A stretch of DNA of 64,000 nt. It comes from an uncultured Sphingomonadaceae bacterium (GTDB lineage: Bacteria; Pseudomonadota; Alphaproteobacteria; Sphingomonadales; Sphingomonadaceae). The notes beneath the pieces are model-generated. The model ran no database searches. It was given only the letters and a program-made list of their open reading frames with translations, and had not been told where the DNA came from. Shown piece by piece: positions 8,831-16,124 of the stretch; position 1 is the first letter of the stretch, and each line of letters opens with the position of its first letter. Made by a program: the position numbers and the translations under genes. The DNA is taken from the NCBI GenBank assembly GCA_947503245.1, contig CANNCV010000001.1, forward strand, positions 495,501-559,500, written 5' to 3'.

Positions 8831-9270
8831 TCTTCAGATTCCTTTTCGTTATCCCAACCCATTTTTGCCGTATCACTGCAACGGGAATAGAACCAGAAAG
8901 TCGTAGCGCTAGGTAAGCCGAGGAGGGTTTTTCCATCACCCTTACTTTCCGCAAATAGCCGCTCGCCATCGTCCGAAATCACAAAGCGCGTGATCGAAGT
9001 CCATGCCTCCCCTTCGCCTTGCATTGCGAGTTCAGCCGTAAATTCCTGCCCACCATTCCCTTTGCTGCTTGCCACATCGTATAGTTTGACCGGCGTACCA
9101 TCGCTCTCCCAATATTTTATTCCATCTGCACCGATCGCTATCCGCAAGTCGCTGAAATCACCCTCGCAGGCTGCGTTGTCGTAATCCCAAACACCGTGGA
9201 AGGCCTCTGGAAAAGCTACTAGGCTTTCCGGTGTCGAAACAAATGATAATATGGCGAGCGCAAGACTCAC
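8827..9270 (-). CDS. Exported protein of unknown function nested between sufD and sufS
   Basis: A 147-residue protein starting at GTG (GTGA overlap with the sufD stop) and ending in an ATGA overlap with sufS, so it is tightly coupled on both sides. Residues 1-19 look like a signal peptide (SLALAILSFVSTPESLVA). The mature part is rich in aromatic, beta-prone stretches (FHGVWDYDNAACEGDF, TSITRFVISDDGERLFAES) with two cysteines, suggesting a small periplasmic beta-barrel or lipocalin-like fold. I recognise no named family. A periplasmic product inside a cytosolic Fe-S operon is odd. Confidence 0.7.
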   Translation of the reverse strand: MSLALAILSFVSTPESLVAFPEAFHGVWDYDNAACEGDFSDLRIAIGADGIKYWESDGTPVKLYDVASSKGNGGQEFTAELAMQGEGEAWTSITRFVISDDGERLFAESKGDGKTLLGLPSATTFWFYSRCSDTAKMGWDNEKESEE

Positions 9271-10028
9271 AATATCCCCTCCAATGCTTCTAATGCGCGG
9301 TTTTCAATGGTTTCACGTGCAGCATCATCAGCAACCGATACAAATGCATCGGCGATAAAGGCTTGCAGCATCAACCGGCGTGCCGCCAGCGGGTCCAGCC
9401 CGCGCGATGCCATATAAAATAGCGCTTGTTTGTCTAGCTCGCCCACCGTGGCACCATGCGCGCATTGCACATCATCAGCGAAAATCTCCAGCTCCGGCTT
9501 GGCATTGGCGGTGGCTGTACGCTCCAGCAGCATGGCCTTGAAGGACTGTTCTGCATCAGTCTTTTGCGCGTGGCGCGCGACATTGACCTTGCCAAGAAAA
9601 GAGCCGGTTGCGCGTCCGCCCAGAACCGAGCGTACCACTTGATTGCTGGTTGCCTCTGGTTCGGCATGGGTAATTTCTGTGACGATCTCCAGCGTCTGCT
9701 CGCCTGTACCGATGATCGCGCCGCCCAATTCAAAATGCGCACCTCTGGCCAGTGTTACCTCAATATGCATGCGCCCATAATCATTATCGGCGGCCAGCAG
9801 GTGCAGCGCCATTTGTGCGCCTGCTTCCAAATGCACATGAAGATGGGTAACCGCCACACCGCCAATGGGCACTGGCTGAATAATCTGGCGGGTTTCGGAT
9901 GTGCCAGCAGGGACTATGATCTGCTGCGGGCCAGAGGGCAATTCGCCCCACACAGCTTCCAACGCAGCCAGATCGCCATAGCGCCAGCTTTCATCACGTT
10001 TGGTGGGGAGGGGAAGGACATTGGTCAT
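9267..10028 (-). CDS. sufD: Fe-S cluster assembly scaffold subunit SufD
   Basis: A 253-residue beta-helix protein, shorter than enterobacterial SufD as is usual in alphaproteobacteria. The SufBD core is clear: LEIFADDVQCAHGATVGEL with the conserved His, then DKQALFYMASRGLDPLAARRLMLQAF. With SufB and SufC it forms the SufBC2D scaffold that builds clusters. It lies downstream of sufC with a 75 nt gap. Its TGA overlaps the GTG start of the next gene. Confidence 0.95.
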   Translation of the reverse strand: MTNVLPLPTKRDESWRYGDLAALEAVWGELPSGPQQIIVPAGTSETRQIIQPVPIGGVAVTHLHVHLEAGAQMALHLLAADNDYGRMHIEVTLARGAHFELGGAIIGTGEQTLEIVTEITHAEPEATSNQVVRSVLGGRATGSFLGKVNVARHAQKTDAEQSFKAMLLERTATANAKPELEIFADDVQCAHGATVGELDKQALFYMASRGLDPLAARRLMLQAFIADAFVSVADDAARETIENRALEALEGIL

Positions 10029-10103
10029 AAAATCTCACAGTTCCAAAATAACACCGTCAAGCGCAGCTCTAACGGCTTGTTTTGTATGCTCACGTTAATT
10101 TTC

Positions 10104-10847
10104 TTACGCGGCAATCGCCTCATATCCTTCATTTTCCAGCTGCAGCGCCAGTTCCGGCCCGCCAGATTTGACGATGCGGCCACCGGCCAGCACATGCACA
10201 AAATCCGGTTTCACTTCGTCCAGCAAGCGTTGATAATGAGTGATCAGCAAAACGGCTTTATCGGGTTGGCGCATGATCGCGTTGATCCCGCTGCCAACAA
10301 TGCGCAGCGCATCAATGTCCAGCCCGCTGTCCGTCTCGTCCAAAATGGCCAGCTTGGGGTCCAAAATACCCATTTGCACCATTTCGTTGCGCTTCTTCTC
10401 ACCGCCGGAAAAGCCGACATTGACTGCGCGTTTCAGCATATCCATGTCCATTTTCAGCAGGGCCGCCTTTTCCTTGGCCAATTTGATAAACTGCCCGCCG
10501 GACAATTCATCTTCGCCGCGCGCACGGCGCTGGCTGTTCAGGCTTTCACGCAAAAATTGCAGATTGGATACGCCGGGTATCTCAACCGGATATTGAAAGC
10601 CCAGAAACAGGCCGGCTGCGGCGCGTTCATGCGGGTCCATATCCAAAATATCATCGCCATCAAAGCTGGCGCTGCCTTCTGTCACATCATAACCATCGCG
10701 GCCGCCCAGCACATAGGACAATGTGGACTTGCCCGCACCATTGGGGCCCATGATAGCGTGAATCTCGCCGGGGTTCAGTTCAAGGGACAGGCCCTTAAGA
10801 ATAGGTTTGTCGCCAATAGAGGCATGGAGATTATCAATTTTGAGCAT
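10104..10847 (-). CDS. sufC: Fe-S assembly ATPase SufC
   Basis: A 247-residue ABC-type ATPase of the SufBCD complex. Walker A is GPNGAGKST (residues 34-42), the signature is FSGGEKKRNE, and Walker B is LAILDETDSGLDIDAL. The C-terminal GGRIVKSGGPELALQLE is typical of SufC. It is encoded between an exported unknown (10871-11479) and sufD. Confidence 0.97.
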   Translation of the reverse strand: MLKIDNLHASIGDKPILKGLSLELNPGEIHAIMGPNGAGKSTLSYVLGGRDGYDVTEGSASFDGDDILDMDPHERAAAGLFLGFQYPVEIPGVSNLQFLRESLNSQRRARGEDELSGGQFIKLAKEKAALLKMDMDMLKRAVNVGFSGGEKKRNEMVQMGILDPKLAILDETDSGLDIDALRIVGSGINAIMRQPDKAVLLITHYQRLLDEVKPDFVHVLAGGRIVKSGGPELALQLENEGYEAIAA

Positions 10848-10870
10848 GGTTTTGCTATCCTAAAATTGGG

Positions 10871-11479
10871 TCAATTATCTAAAGATTGTGGTTGAGGCAT
10901 ATCGGCAGGGGGCGGGCTAGATGGTGGGGCAGGTATTTTTGGCCCACCGCGCCGGCCGAGAAAGCCATAATAAAATTCGGGAAAACGGCTTTCAGCATAG
11001 CGGTCTGCGGGGCTGCCAAGGCCGCCCGGATCGAATACATCGGACATTTTAAGGGCAAACAACATGGCGCGCAGTGGCACTGTCTGCGCATCAGCATCTT
11101 CAGCGCTGGCAAATATTCCATCCGTAAGAAGCTGCGCTGTGACCTTTTCATCAAGAGCCGCGCGTTCATCTGCACATTCTACAAAAGCACGTTCAAAGAC
11201 GCGATCTGTCTCATCAAAATCTGCATATAGGGTGATGCCACTTTGCGAGATAGAGCCCACACCGCATGCTGCGTAAGGCGGCATTTCAACAAGTATGATG
11301 CGTGCCCAGGCAGGACGTTTTTCGCTCGTAACTTCCAGCAGAAAGTCTTGCGATTTTGCCATAATGCATATCTCGCTGCACACAGGATCATATGCCGCTT
11401 GCGTGGTTGGCGCGTAGGGCGCAACGACAGGGGCGGGGGCCGATCCAGCCAAAATTATTGCAAGTGCGCTACCTAGCAT
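10871..11479 (-). CDS. Exported protein of unknown function between the DUF559 gene and sufC
   Basis: A 202-residue protein with an N-terminal signal-like stretch (MLGSALAIILAGSAPAPVVA). The mature part has several cysteines (YDPVCSEICIMAK; PPYAACGVGS) and a Pro-rich C-terminus (PAPPSSPPPADMPQP). I recognise no family. Its ATG overlaps the end of the DUF559 gene by 7 nt, and sufC follows 23 nt downstream, so it belongs to the suf transcript. Confidence 0.65.
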   Translation of the reverse strand: MLGSALAIILAGSAPAPVVAPYAPTTQAAYDPVCSEICIMAKSQDFLLEVTSEKRPAWARIILVEMPPYAACGVGSISQSGITLYADFDETDRVFERAFVECADERAALDEKVTAQLLTDGIFASAEDADAQTVPLRAMLFALKMSDVFDPGGLGSPADRYAESRFPEFYYGFLGRRGGPKIPAPPSSPPPADMPQPQSLDN

Positions 11480-12000
11480 GTTGGATCACCTAACTGTTTT
11501 AGCCCCTCTCCTTTAGGGGAGGGGTTGGGGTGGGGGGCACTAAATTGCGGTAGCGCTTCCAAGATAGAGCGCAGCACACCGTCAATATTCCGCATCACAT
11601 CAGTGTTGGTGAATCGCAGTGTTTGATAGCCGCGCCGCATCAACATATCATCGCGCTGCGCGTCTTTGGCTGCGTCGTGCGTATCGCCATCGATTTCTAT
11701 AATCAGCTTTGCCTTAGGGCATAGAAAGTCGGCAATAAATGTGCCGATGACTGCTTGTCGTCGAAATTTATGCCCCTCCAACTGCGTATTTGACAGACGC
11801 CGCCAAAGCCGCTTTTCCGGCTCGGTTGGGTTGTTGCGCATTTCACGCGCATGGCGGTTTAACGTGGCAAGGCGCTCTGCGGATAGCCCCCACCCCCGGC
11901 CCCTCCCCTGAAAGGGAGGGGTGTTTTGGCGCTTTGCCATATCGGTTGGTGTCAAGCCCCTCCTCTTTAGGGGAAGGGTTGGGGTGGGGTTTTGCGTCAT
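11473..12000 (-). CDS. DUF559 (Vsr/restriction-fold-like) endonuclease-domain protein with palindrome-encoded ends
   Basis: A 175-residue protein. The core, about residues 45-150, is DUF559: NPTEPEKRLWRRLSN, GHKFRRQAVIGTFIADFLCP, then KAKLIIEIDGDTHD, the likely metal-binding acidic strand of a PD-(D/E)xK-type nuclease fold. The first about 40 residues and the last about 20 are encoded by three GC-rich palindromic repeats (11955-11990, 11886-11922, 11502-11537), giving low-complexity TPTLPLKRRG, TPPFQGRGRGWG and HPNPSPKGEG. It starts in a TAATG overlap with the sufB stop. It has no known role in Fe-S assembly; it looks inserted into the operon. Confidence 0.85.
   Translation of the reverse strand: MTQNPTPTLPLKRRGLTPTDMAKRQNTPPFQGRGRGWGLSAERLATLNRHAREMRNNPTEPEKRLWRRLSNTQLEGHKFRRQAVIGTFIADFLCPKAKLIIEIDGDTHDAAKDAQRDDMLMRRGYQTLRFTNTDVMRNIDGVLRSILEALPQFSAPHPNPSPKGEGLKQLGDPTC
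11502..11537 (+). repeat. GC-rich palindromic repeat copy A
   Basis: A stem of about 9 bp with one mismatch (CCCCTCTCC, TTTA loop, GGGGAGGGG) followed by TTGGGGTGGGG. It lies inside the 3' end of the DUF559 gene and encodes its PNPSPKGEG tail. Same orientation as copy C. Confidence 0.8.
11886..11922 (-). repeat. GC-rich palindromic repeat copy B (inverted)
   Basis: A perfect 8 bp stem CCCCTCCC / GGGAGGGG around CTGAAA, preceded on this strand by CCCCCACCCCCGG. It is the reverse-orientation relative of copies A and C and encodes the PPFQGRGRGWG stretch of the DUF559 protein. Confidence 0.8.
11955..11990 (+). repeat. GC-rich palindromic repeat copy C
   Basis: CCCCTCCTC, TTTA, GGGGAAGGG then TTGGGGTGGGG, closely matching copy A. 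It encodes the very N-terminus (PTPTLPLKRRG) of the DUF559 protein, immediately after the sufB stop. Confidence 0.8.
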
Positions 12001-13520
12001 TAGCCTACAGAGCCCTCCAGCGAAATCGCCAGCAGTTTTTGCGCTTCGACGGCAAATTCCATGGGCAGTTCTTTCAGCACTTCTTTGGCAAAGCCGTTGA
12101 CGATCAGCGCCACCGCTTGTTCTTCGTCCAGCCCACGTTGCTGGGCATAGAACATCTGGTCGTCGCTGATTTTGCTGGTTGTCGCCTCATGCTCGATAGT
12201 GGCGGTCGGGTTTTTCACCTCAATATAGGGCACAGTGTGCGCGCCGCATTGATCGCCCAGCAACAGCGAGTCGCACTGGGTAAAGTTGCGCACATTTTCC
12301 GCGCCGGCCGCGACACGGACCAGACCGCGATAGGTGCCGTCAGATTTGCCCGCGCTAATGCCTTTGGAGATGATGGTGGAGCGTGTGCCCTTGCCATTAT
12401 GGATCATCTTGGTGCCGGTATCGGCCTGCTGATAATTGTTGGTCAGCGCGACCGAATAAAATTCGCCAACACTATCCTCACCATTCAGCACGCATGACGG
12501 ATATTTCCATGTGATCGCGCTGCCAGTTTCAACCTGTGTCCAGCTGATTTTGCTGCGCTTGCCCTGACACAGGCCGCGCTTGGTAACGAAATTATAGATG
12601 CCGCCCTTGCCGTTTTCGTCACCGGGATACCAGTTTTGCACGGTGGAATATTTAATCTCGGCATCATCCATCGCCACCAGCTCAACCACCGCGGCGTGGA
12701 GCTGGTTTTCATCGCGCATAGGGGCGGTGCAGCCTTCCAGATAGCTGACATAGCTGCCTTCATCAGCAACGATCAGCGTGCGTTCAAACTGGCCGGTATT
12801 TTCGGCATTGATACGGAAATAGGTGCTCAGCTCCATTGGGCAGCGCACCCCTTTGGGGATATAGACAAAGGTGCCATCGGAAAAGACAGCGCAATTGAGC
12901 GCGGCGAAATAATTGTCTTTGACCGGAACGACCTTGCCCAGATATTTGCGCACCAGATCAGGATATTCCTTAATCGCCTCAGAAATCGACATGAAGATCA
13001 CGCCCGCTTTGCTCAGCTCTTCGCGGAATGTGGTGGCCACTGACACCGAGTCAAACACCGCATCGACCGCAACTTTGCGCGCGCCTTTGACATTGGCCAG
13101 AACCTTTTGCTCCTCCAGCGGGATGCCCAGCTTTTGGTAGGTTTCAAGGATCACCGGGTCGAGATCGTCCAGACTGTCGAGCTCAATCTTCTTGGTTGGC
13201 TCCGCATAATAATAGGCATCTTGATAATCGATAGGTGGCACGTTCAGCTTGGCCCAGTCCGGGCTGGTCATGCCCTGCCATTTGCGAAACGCAGACAGCC
13301 GCCAATCAAGCATCCATTCCGGCTCATTCTTCTTGCCAGAAATAAAGCGCACCGTGTCTTCATTCAGGCCTTTGGGCGCAAATTCCTGCTCAATATCGCT
13401 TGACCAGCCATGTTCATAAGTGCTCGCTTTTTCGGCGGCTTCCCATGCATCGGCATCGCGTTCGCGGCTTGCCGCATCGCGTGCAGATTGGTCTTGCATC
13501 AGAATATTGTCATCGCTCAT
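12000..13520 (-). CDS. sufB: Fe-S cluster assembly scaffold SufB
   Basis: A 506-residue core subunit of the SufBC2D scaffold. Typical segments: [17 protein letters not shown] near residue 67, [42 protein letters not shown], and the C-terminal [24 protein letters not shown], where the family's catalytic Cys and Glu lie. It is the first structural gene after the rrf2 regulator; the regulator's TGA and the sufB ATG share one base (TGATG). Its stop overlaps the start of the inserted DUF559 gene. Confidence 0.98.
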   Translation of the reverse strand: MSDDNILMQDQSARDAASRERDADAWEAAEKASTYEHGWSSDIEQEFAPKGLNEDTVRFISGKKNEPEWMLDWRLSAFRKWQGMTSPDWAKLNVPPIDYQDAYYYAEPTKKIELDSLDDLDPVILETYQKLGIPLEEQKVLANVKGARKVAVDAVFDSVSVATTFREELSKAGVIFMSISEAIKEYPDLVRKYLGKVVPVKDNYFAALNCAVFSDGTFVYIPKGVRCPMELSTYFRINAENTGQFERTLIVADEGSYVSYLEGCTAPMRDENQLHAAVVELVAMDDAEIKYSTVQNWYPGDENGKGGIYNFVTKRGLCQGKRSKISWTQVETGSAITWKYPSCVLNGEDSVGEFYSVALTNNYQQADTGTKMIHNGKGTRSTIISKGISAGKSDGTYRGLVRVAAGAENVRNFTQCDSLLLGDQCGAHTVPYIEVKNPTATIEHEATTSKISDDQMFYAQQRGLDEEQAVALIVNGFAKEVLKELPMEFAVEAQKLLAISLEGSVG

Positions 13521-14020
13521 CAGTCTTTTTCCATCATATTGGGGGCGTTATTTTGCGTTTTCATAGTGCTGTCTAAAGGCATTTGCGCGGCGGGTTTGCG
13601 CGTCAAATCGGCTAGGTTGACCGCGTCCAGCGCATCACGAATGGCATTGTTGACGACAAACCAATGCGGTTTAACGCTGCAACCCTGTTCAATAGCGCAG
13701 ACATGCCCGCGCGTTTCGATACAATTGGTTATCGCGATGGGGCCGTCCACAGCCTCAACAATCTGGGCCAGCGTTATTGTCGCGGGTGGGCGCGCCAAGC
13801 GAATACCGCCGCCAGCGCCGCGCACAGTTTCTATCAGGTCAGCGCGCGCCAATGCTTGCAGCAATTTTTGCGCTGTCGGCAATTTAATGCCGGTTTCTTC
13901 AGACAATTGCCGCGCATTTTGCCGCGCTTTCGGGCCGTCAATCAGACCACGTGCGCCGCAATGGCCCGCAGCGGCGGTCATCAAAACAACGGCATAATCG
14001 GCAAGGCTGGAAAGCCGCAT
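13520..14020 (-). CDS. Rrf2-family Fe-S-responsive regulator of the suf operon
   Basis: A 166-residue Rrf2 protein. The N-terminal winged helix starts [14 protein letters not shown], with the recognition region around [26 protein letters not shown]. Cys100, Cys108 and Cys114 have the spacing of the cluster-binding cysteines of IscR-type proteins (C-x7-C-x5-C). It heads the suf operon and probably represses it when clusters are plentiful. A 27 bp palindrome sits 16 nt upstream of its start. IscR and SufR-like are both loose names; I leave the symbol blank. Confidence 0.9.
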   Translation of the reverse strand: MRLSSLADYAVVLMTAAAGHCGARGLIDGPKARQNARQLSEETGIKLPTAQKLLQALARADLIETVRGAGGGIRLARPPATITLAQIVEAVDGPIAITNCIETRGHVCAIEQGCSVKPHWFVVNNAIRDALDAVNLADLTRKPAAQMPLDSTMKTQNNAPNMMEKD

Positions 14021-14035
14021 TGCGCACGAATCCTT

Positions 14036-14062
14036 CTAATAAGACCAAATCACTCTTATTAG
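14036..14062. promoter_or_regulatory. Perfect 9+9 bp palindrome in the suf promoter region (putative Rrf2 operator)
   Basis: CTAATAAGA (14036-14044) and TCTTATTAG (14054-14062) form a perfect inverted repeat with a 9 nt spacer. On the minus strand a candidate -35 TTGGCC (14086-14081) and -10 CCTAAT (14063-14058, 17 nt spacer) would place the palindrome over the -10 and start site. AAGGA at 14035-14031 is the regulator's ribosome-binding site. Binding by the adjacent Rrf2 protein is an inference. Confidence 0.6.
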
Positions 14063-14137
14063 GGCAAATGCGTATCTATTGGCCAAATTGCAAGCATATT
14101 TTGTTGAGAAATTATGCCGGGAAGGCGCTGATGTGGC

Positions 14138-15013
14138 TTAGCGCTGGCTTGAAATACCCTGTGGCGGCATGGGTGCCTGATTCAAATCTGGCTCCAATTC
14201 ACGAAAATAGGGTCGGTCCAGCACCATTTGCAGCAGCATTTCATCAGGAGACACAAGCTTTCCCGGTGATTTGCCAGTGAAGTGTTTAATCTCCCGCACC
14301 ATATGCGGCTGGTCGTAAAATGGGTCCAAAGCCTCGTCACAAATTTCACCATTGTTCAGAGTAATGGCCTGTGCTGCTCTTAAAGCTCTGATTTTGCGGG
14401 CTAGCATTTTGGGTGGGCCGCCAAAATAGCGATTGCCTATGCGGCTGAACCGGCGGCTGCGCGCTAGATCACCCTGGGTGAGCTGTTGCACATCTGGCGC
14501 TGGGCTGGATGCCAACCATTGGCGTAGCTCTTCTACGCCGCTGACCGTTCTTTTGCTGATCGGTCTGGCAGTAGCGGTGAAAAAATCGTCAAGAATCTGC
14601 TTTGTTTCGGCTATGCCACTTACCGCTGACAACAAAGCTGGCAGTTCTGCTGATTTTGGACCCAGAGCGGCCAAAGCGTCGTTTGCGCAATCAACATGTG
14701 TGCTGGCATCGCCTTTGATCAGCGCCCCGCCCCATGCCAAAGGCAGCAGCGAACAGCCGACAACATCTATCGGCCCTGTCAGCCGAATTTTTGCCGCTGC
14801 ACTTCCCGGGCCAATAAGCGGGTTATTAAGGCCCGCTGGACTTCGGCTGCCATCATGAAATTCCAGATATCCATCGCCTTTTAACCGGAATCGCAAGACG
14901 CCGATATCGGCTCTGTCAATTTCCTCAAAGACTTCATCATCTGAACGCACGCGATAATATAGTGAAAGCAGACTCTTCAAATGGGGTGCTGGTTCGGCAA
15001 ATTCTATCTGCAT
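14138..15013 (-). CDS. AraC-family transcriptional regulator (paralogue 1)
   Basis: A 291-residue protein with an unassigned N-terminal sensing domain (AraC-like, starting MQIEFAEPAPHLKSLLSLYY) and a C-terminal HTH domain: GGPPKMLARKIRALRAAQAI for the first helix-turn-helix and DPFYDQPHMVREIKHFTGKSPGKL for the second, which is the conserved AraC tail. It is paralogous along its length to the next gene (15058-15897). Ligand and targets are unknown. It lies 117 nt upstream of, and in the same direction as, the suf operon but is separated from it by the suf promoter region. Confidence 0.85.
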   Translation of the reverse strand: MQIEFAEPAPHLKSLLSLYYRVRSDDEVFEEIDRADIGVLRFRLKGDGYLEFHDGSRSPAGLNNPLIGPGSAAAKIRLTGPIDVVGCSLLPLAWGGALIKGDASTHVDCANDALAALGPKSAELPALLSAVSGIAETKQILDDFFTATARPISKRTVSGVEELRQWLASSPAPDVQQLTQGDLARSRRFSRIGNRYFGGPPKMLARKIRALRAAQAITLNNGEICDEALDPFYDQPHMVREIKHFTGKSPGKLVSPDEMLLQMVLDRPYFRELEPDLNQAPMPPQGISSQR

Positions 15014-15057
15014 AATGCCGCTCCAAAAATACGAATGTTACAAGGCGTTACTGAACG

Positions 15058-15897
15058 TTATGTCTTAGAAGTCAATGGACTTATCTCGTTGGCAAATTTT
15101 GACCGTTTGTCAATCAAAGGGGCCAGCAAACTGAAATTAGAACCCAATTTTGCCGGTGTTGTGCCAGTGAACAGTTTTAATTCCCTGATCATATGCGACT
15201 GATCATAAAATGCATCATAGAGATAATCATGATCGTCTTCATCATTTTCTGCCAATATGCGCGCGGCGCGTAAGGCGCGATATTTGCGCGACAGATATTT
15301 TGGCGGGGTGCCATAAAAATGGTTCACTTTGCGCGCTAACTGGCGGGTTGATAGACCTGTCATACCACGGAGATCATCAAGCTCAGGTGAAGTATTTGAT
15401 GCCAGCCAAGTGTCAATGATGCTCGTAAAGGCTAGCAATTCCGGCTTGGCCTCCGCAACCAGCGGTGTGAGAACTTCATCAGCAAGCTTAGCCATATCGG
15501 CGCTTTGACTCATGGCCTGAAGCTGCGGCATATAAGCGCTTACGCCTTTAATGATGCTGTCCGCTTCGACAACTGAATCGCGCACGGAGTTTGCTGGTGT
15601 GTCGGTGAGCAATCCCCAGCCTGCAGGTAATAAACCCATGCCAAACATGCGATATGGGCTGTTGGTAACATAGCGTATGGCGGTGCTGGTGGGCCCGACG
15701 ATAGAGACGCCGCTCATCGGATAGCTTTTGCCGCGTGCAAAATGGACTATGCCACCGCCATGCAAGGAAAAGCGGAGCTGAGCCAGTGCAGCTCGCTCAA
15801 TATCTTCAAAGCTTTCTTCTTTAAATTCAACTACATAATAGACAGACACATAGTCGCGAAGATGCTTTGCCGGCATTATATAATCTATTGATGGCAT
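15058..15897 (-). CDS. AraC-family transcriptional regulator (paralogue 2)
   Basis: A 279-residue protein with the same architecture as paralogue 1: an N-terminal domain beginning MPSIDYIMPAKHLRDYVSVYY and a C-terminal double HTH with FYGTPPKYLSRKYRALRAAR and DAFYDQSHMIRELKLFTGTT. The stop is 44 nt upstream of paralogue 1, so the two are probably co-transcribed. The tandem arrangement suggests a local duplication with divergence of the sensing domain. Confidence 0.85.
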   Translation of the reverse strand: MPSIDYIMPAKHLRDYVSVYYVVEFKEESFEDIERAALAQLRFSLHGGGIVHFARGKSYPMSGVSIVGPTSTAIRYVTNSPYRMFGMGLLPAGWGLLTDTPANSVRDSVVEADSIIKGVSAYMPQLQAMSQSADMAKLADEVLTPLVAEAKPELLAFTSIIDTWLASNTSPELDDLRGMTGLSTRQLARKVNHFYGTPPKYLSRKYRALRAARILAENDEDDHDYLYDAFYDQSHMIRELKLFTGTTPAKLGSNFSLLAPLIDKRSKFANEISPLTSKT

Positions 15898-15929
15898 ACG
15901 ACCCTTAAGCGGCTTTTTTTCACTTTAGC

Positions 15930-16085
15930 GCAATATGACAGCAAAAAAAAGGCGGTCAATCAAGCACCAAGCCTGAATGACCGCCGAAAAGTGAAAGAAC
16001 TCCATATCTTGCTAGGAGCCCTTCGGGTCGCAAGAAGACCATTAGCGAGTCCGAAAGACAAAGAATTGGACAAAATGGACGTTGA
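15930..16085 (-). ncRNA. Candidate structured small RNA or structured 3' UTR
   Basis: The stretch downstream of the DUF885 gene folds strongly when read on the minus strand. Elements in order: GTC/GAC hairpin around TTTCG, a GCTA/TAGC-closed arm enclosing CCCGAAGGG and an alternative CTTGC/GCAAG pairing, then an intrinsic terminator (8 bp GGCGGTCA / TGACCGCC stem plus eight T). No open frame of note occurs in it. It may be a free-standing sRNA or the 3' UTR of the peptidase mRNA. I do not match it to a named RNA family, and boundaries are approximate. Confidence 0.45.
15943..15985 (-). terminator. Strong Rho-independent terminator
   Basis: A perfect 8 bp stem GGCGGTCA / TGACCGCC with a partly paired loop. 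On the minus strand it is followed by a run of eight T (top-strand A-run just before 15951). It ends the transcript from the DUF885 region or the candidate sRNA. Confidence 0.85.
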
Positions 16086-16097
16086 AGCGATTTAAAA

Positions 16098-16109
16098 TGT
16101 ACTAGTACA
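16098..16109. promoter_or_regulatory. 12 bp perfect palindrome
   Basis: TGTACTAGTACA is perfectly self-complementary and sits between the DUF885 stop and the candidate sRNA, next to an AT-rich TTTAAAT on the minus strand that could be a weak -10. It may be an operator for the sRNA promoter. Function is not shown. Confidence 0.3.
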
Positions 16110-16124
16110 CATGGCCGATAGAGA

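Noticed and set aside
9456-10895. A long plus-strand open frame (479 codons) antisense to sufD and sufC
   Set aside because: It mirrors the genuine minus-strand Suf genes, has low-quality His/Gln/Ala composition and no domain; it is a shadow frame.
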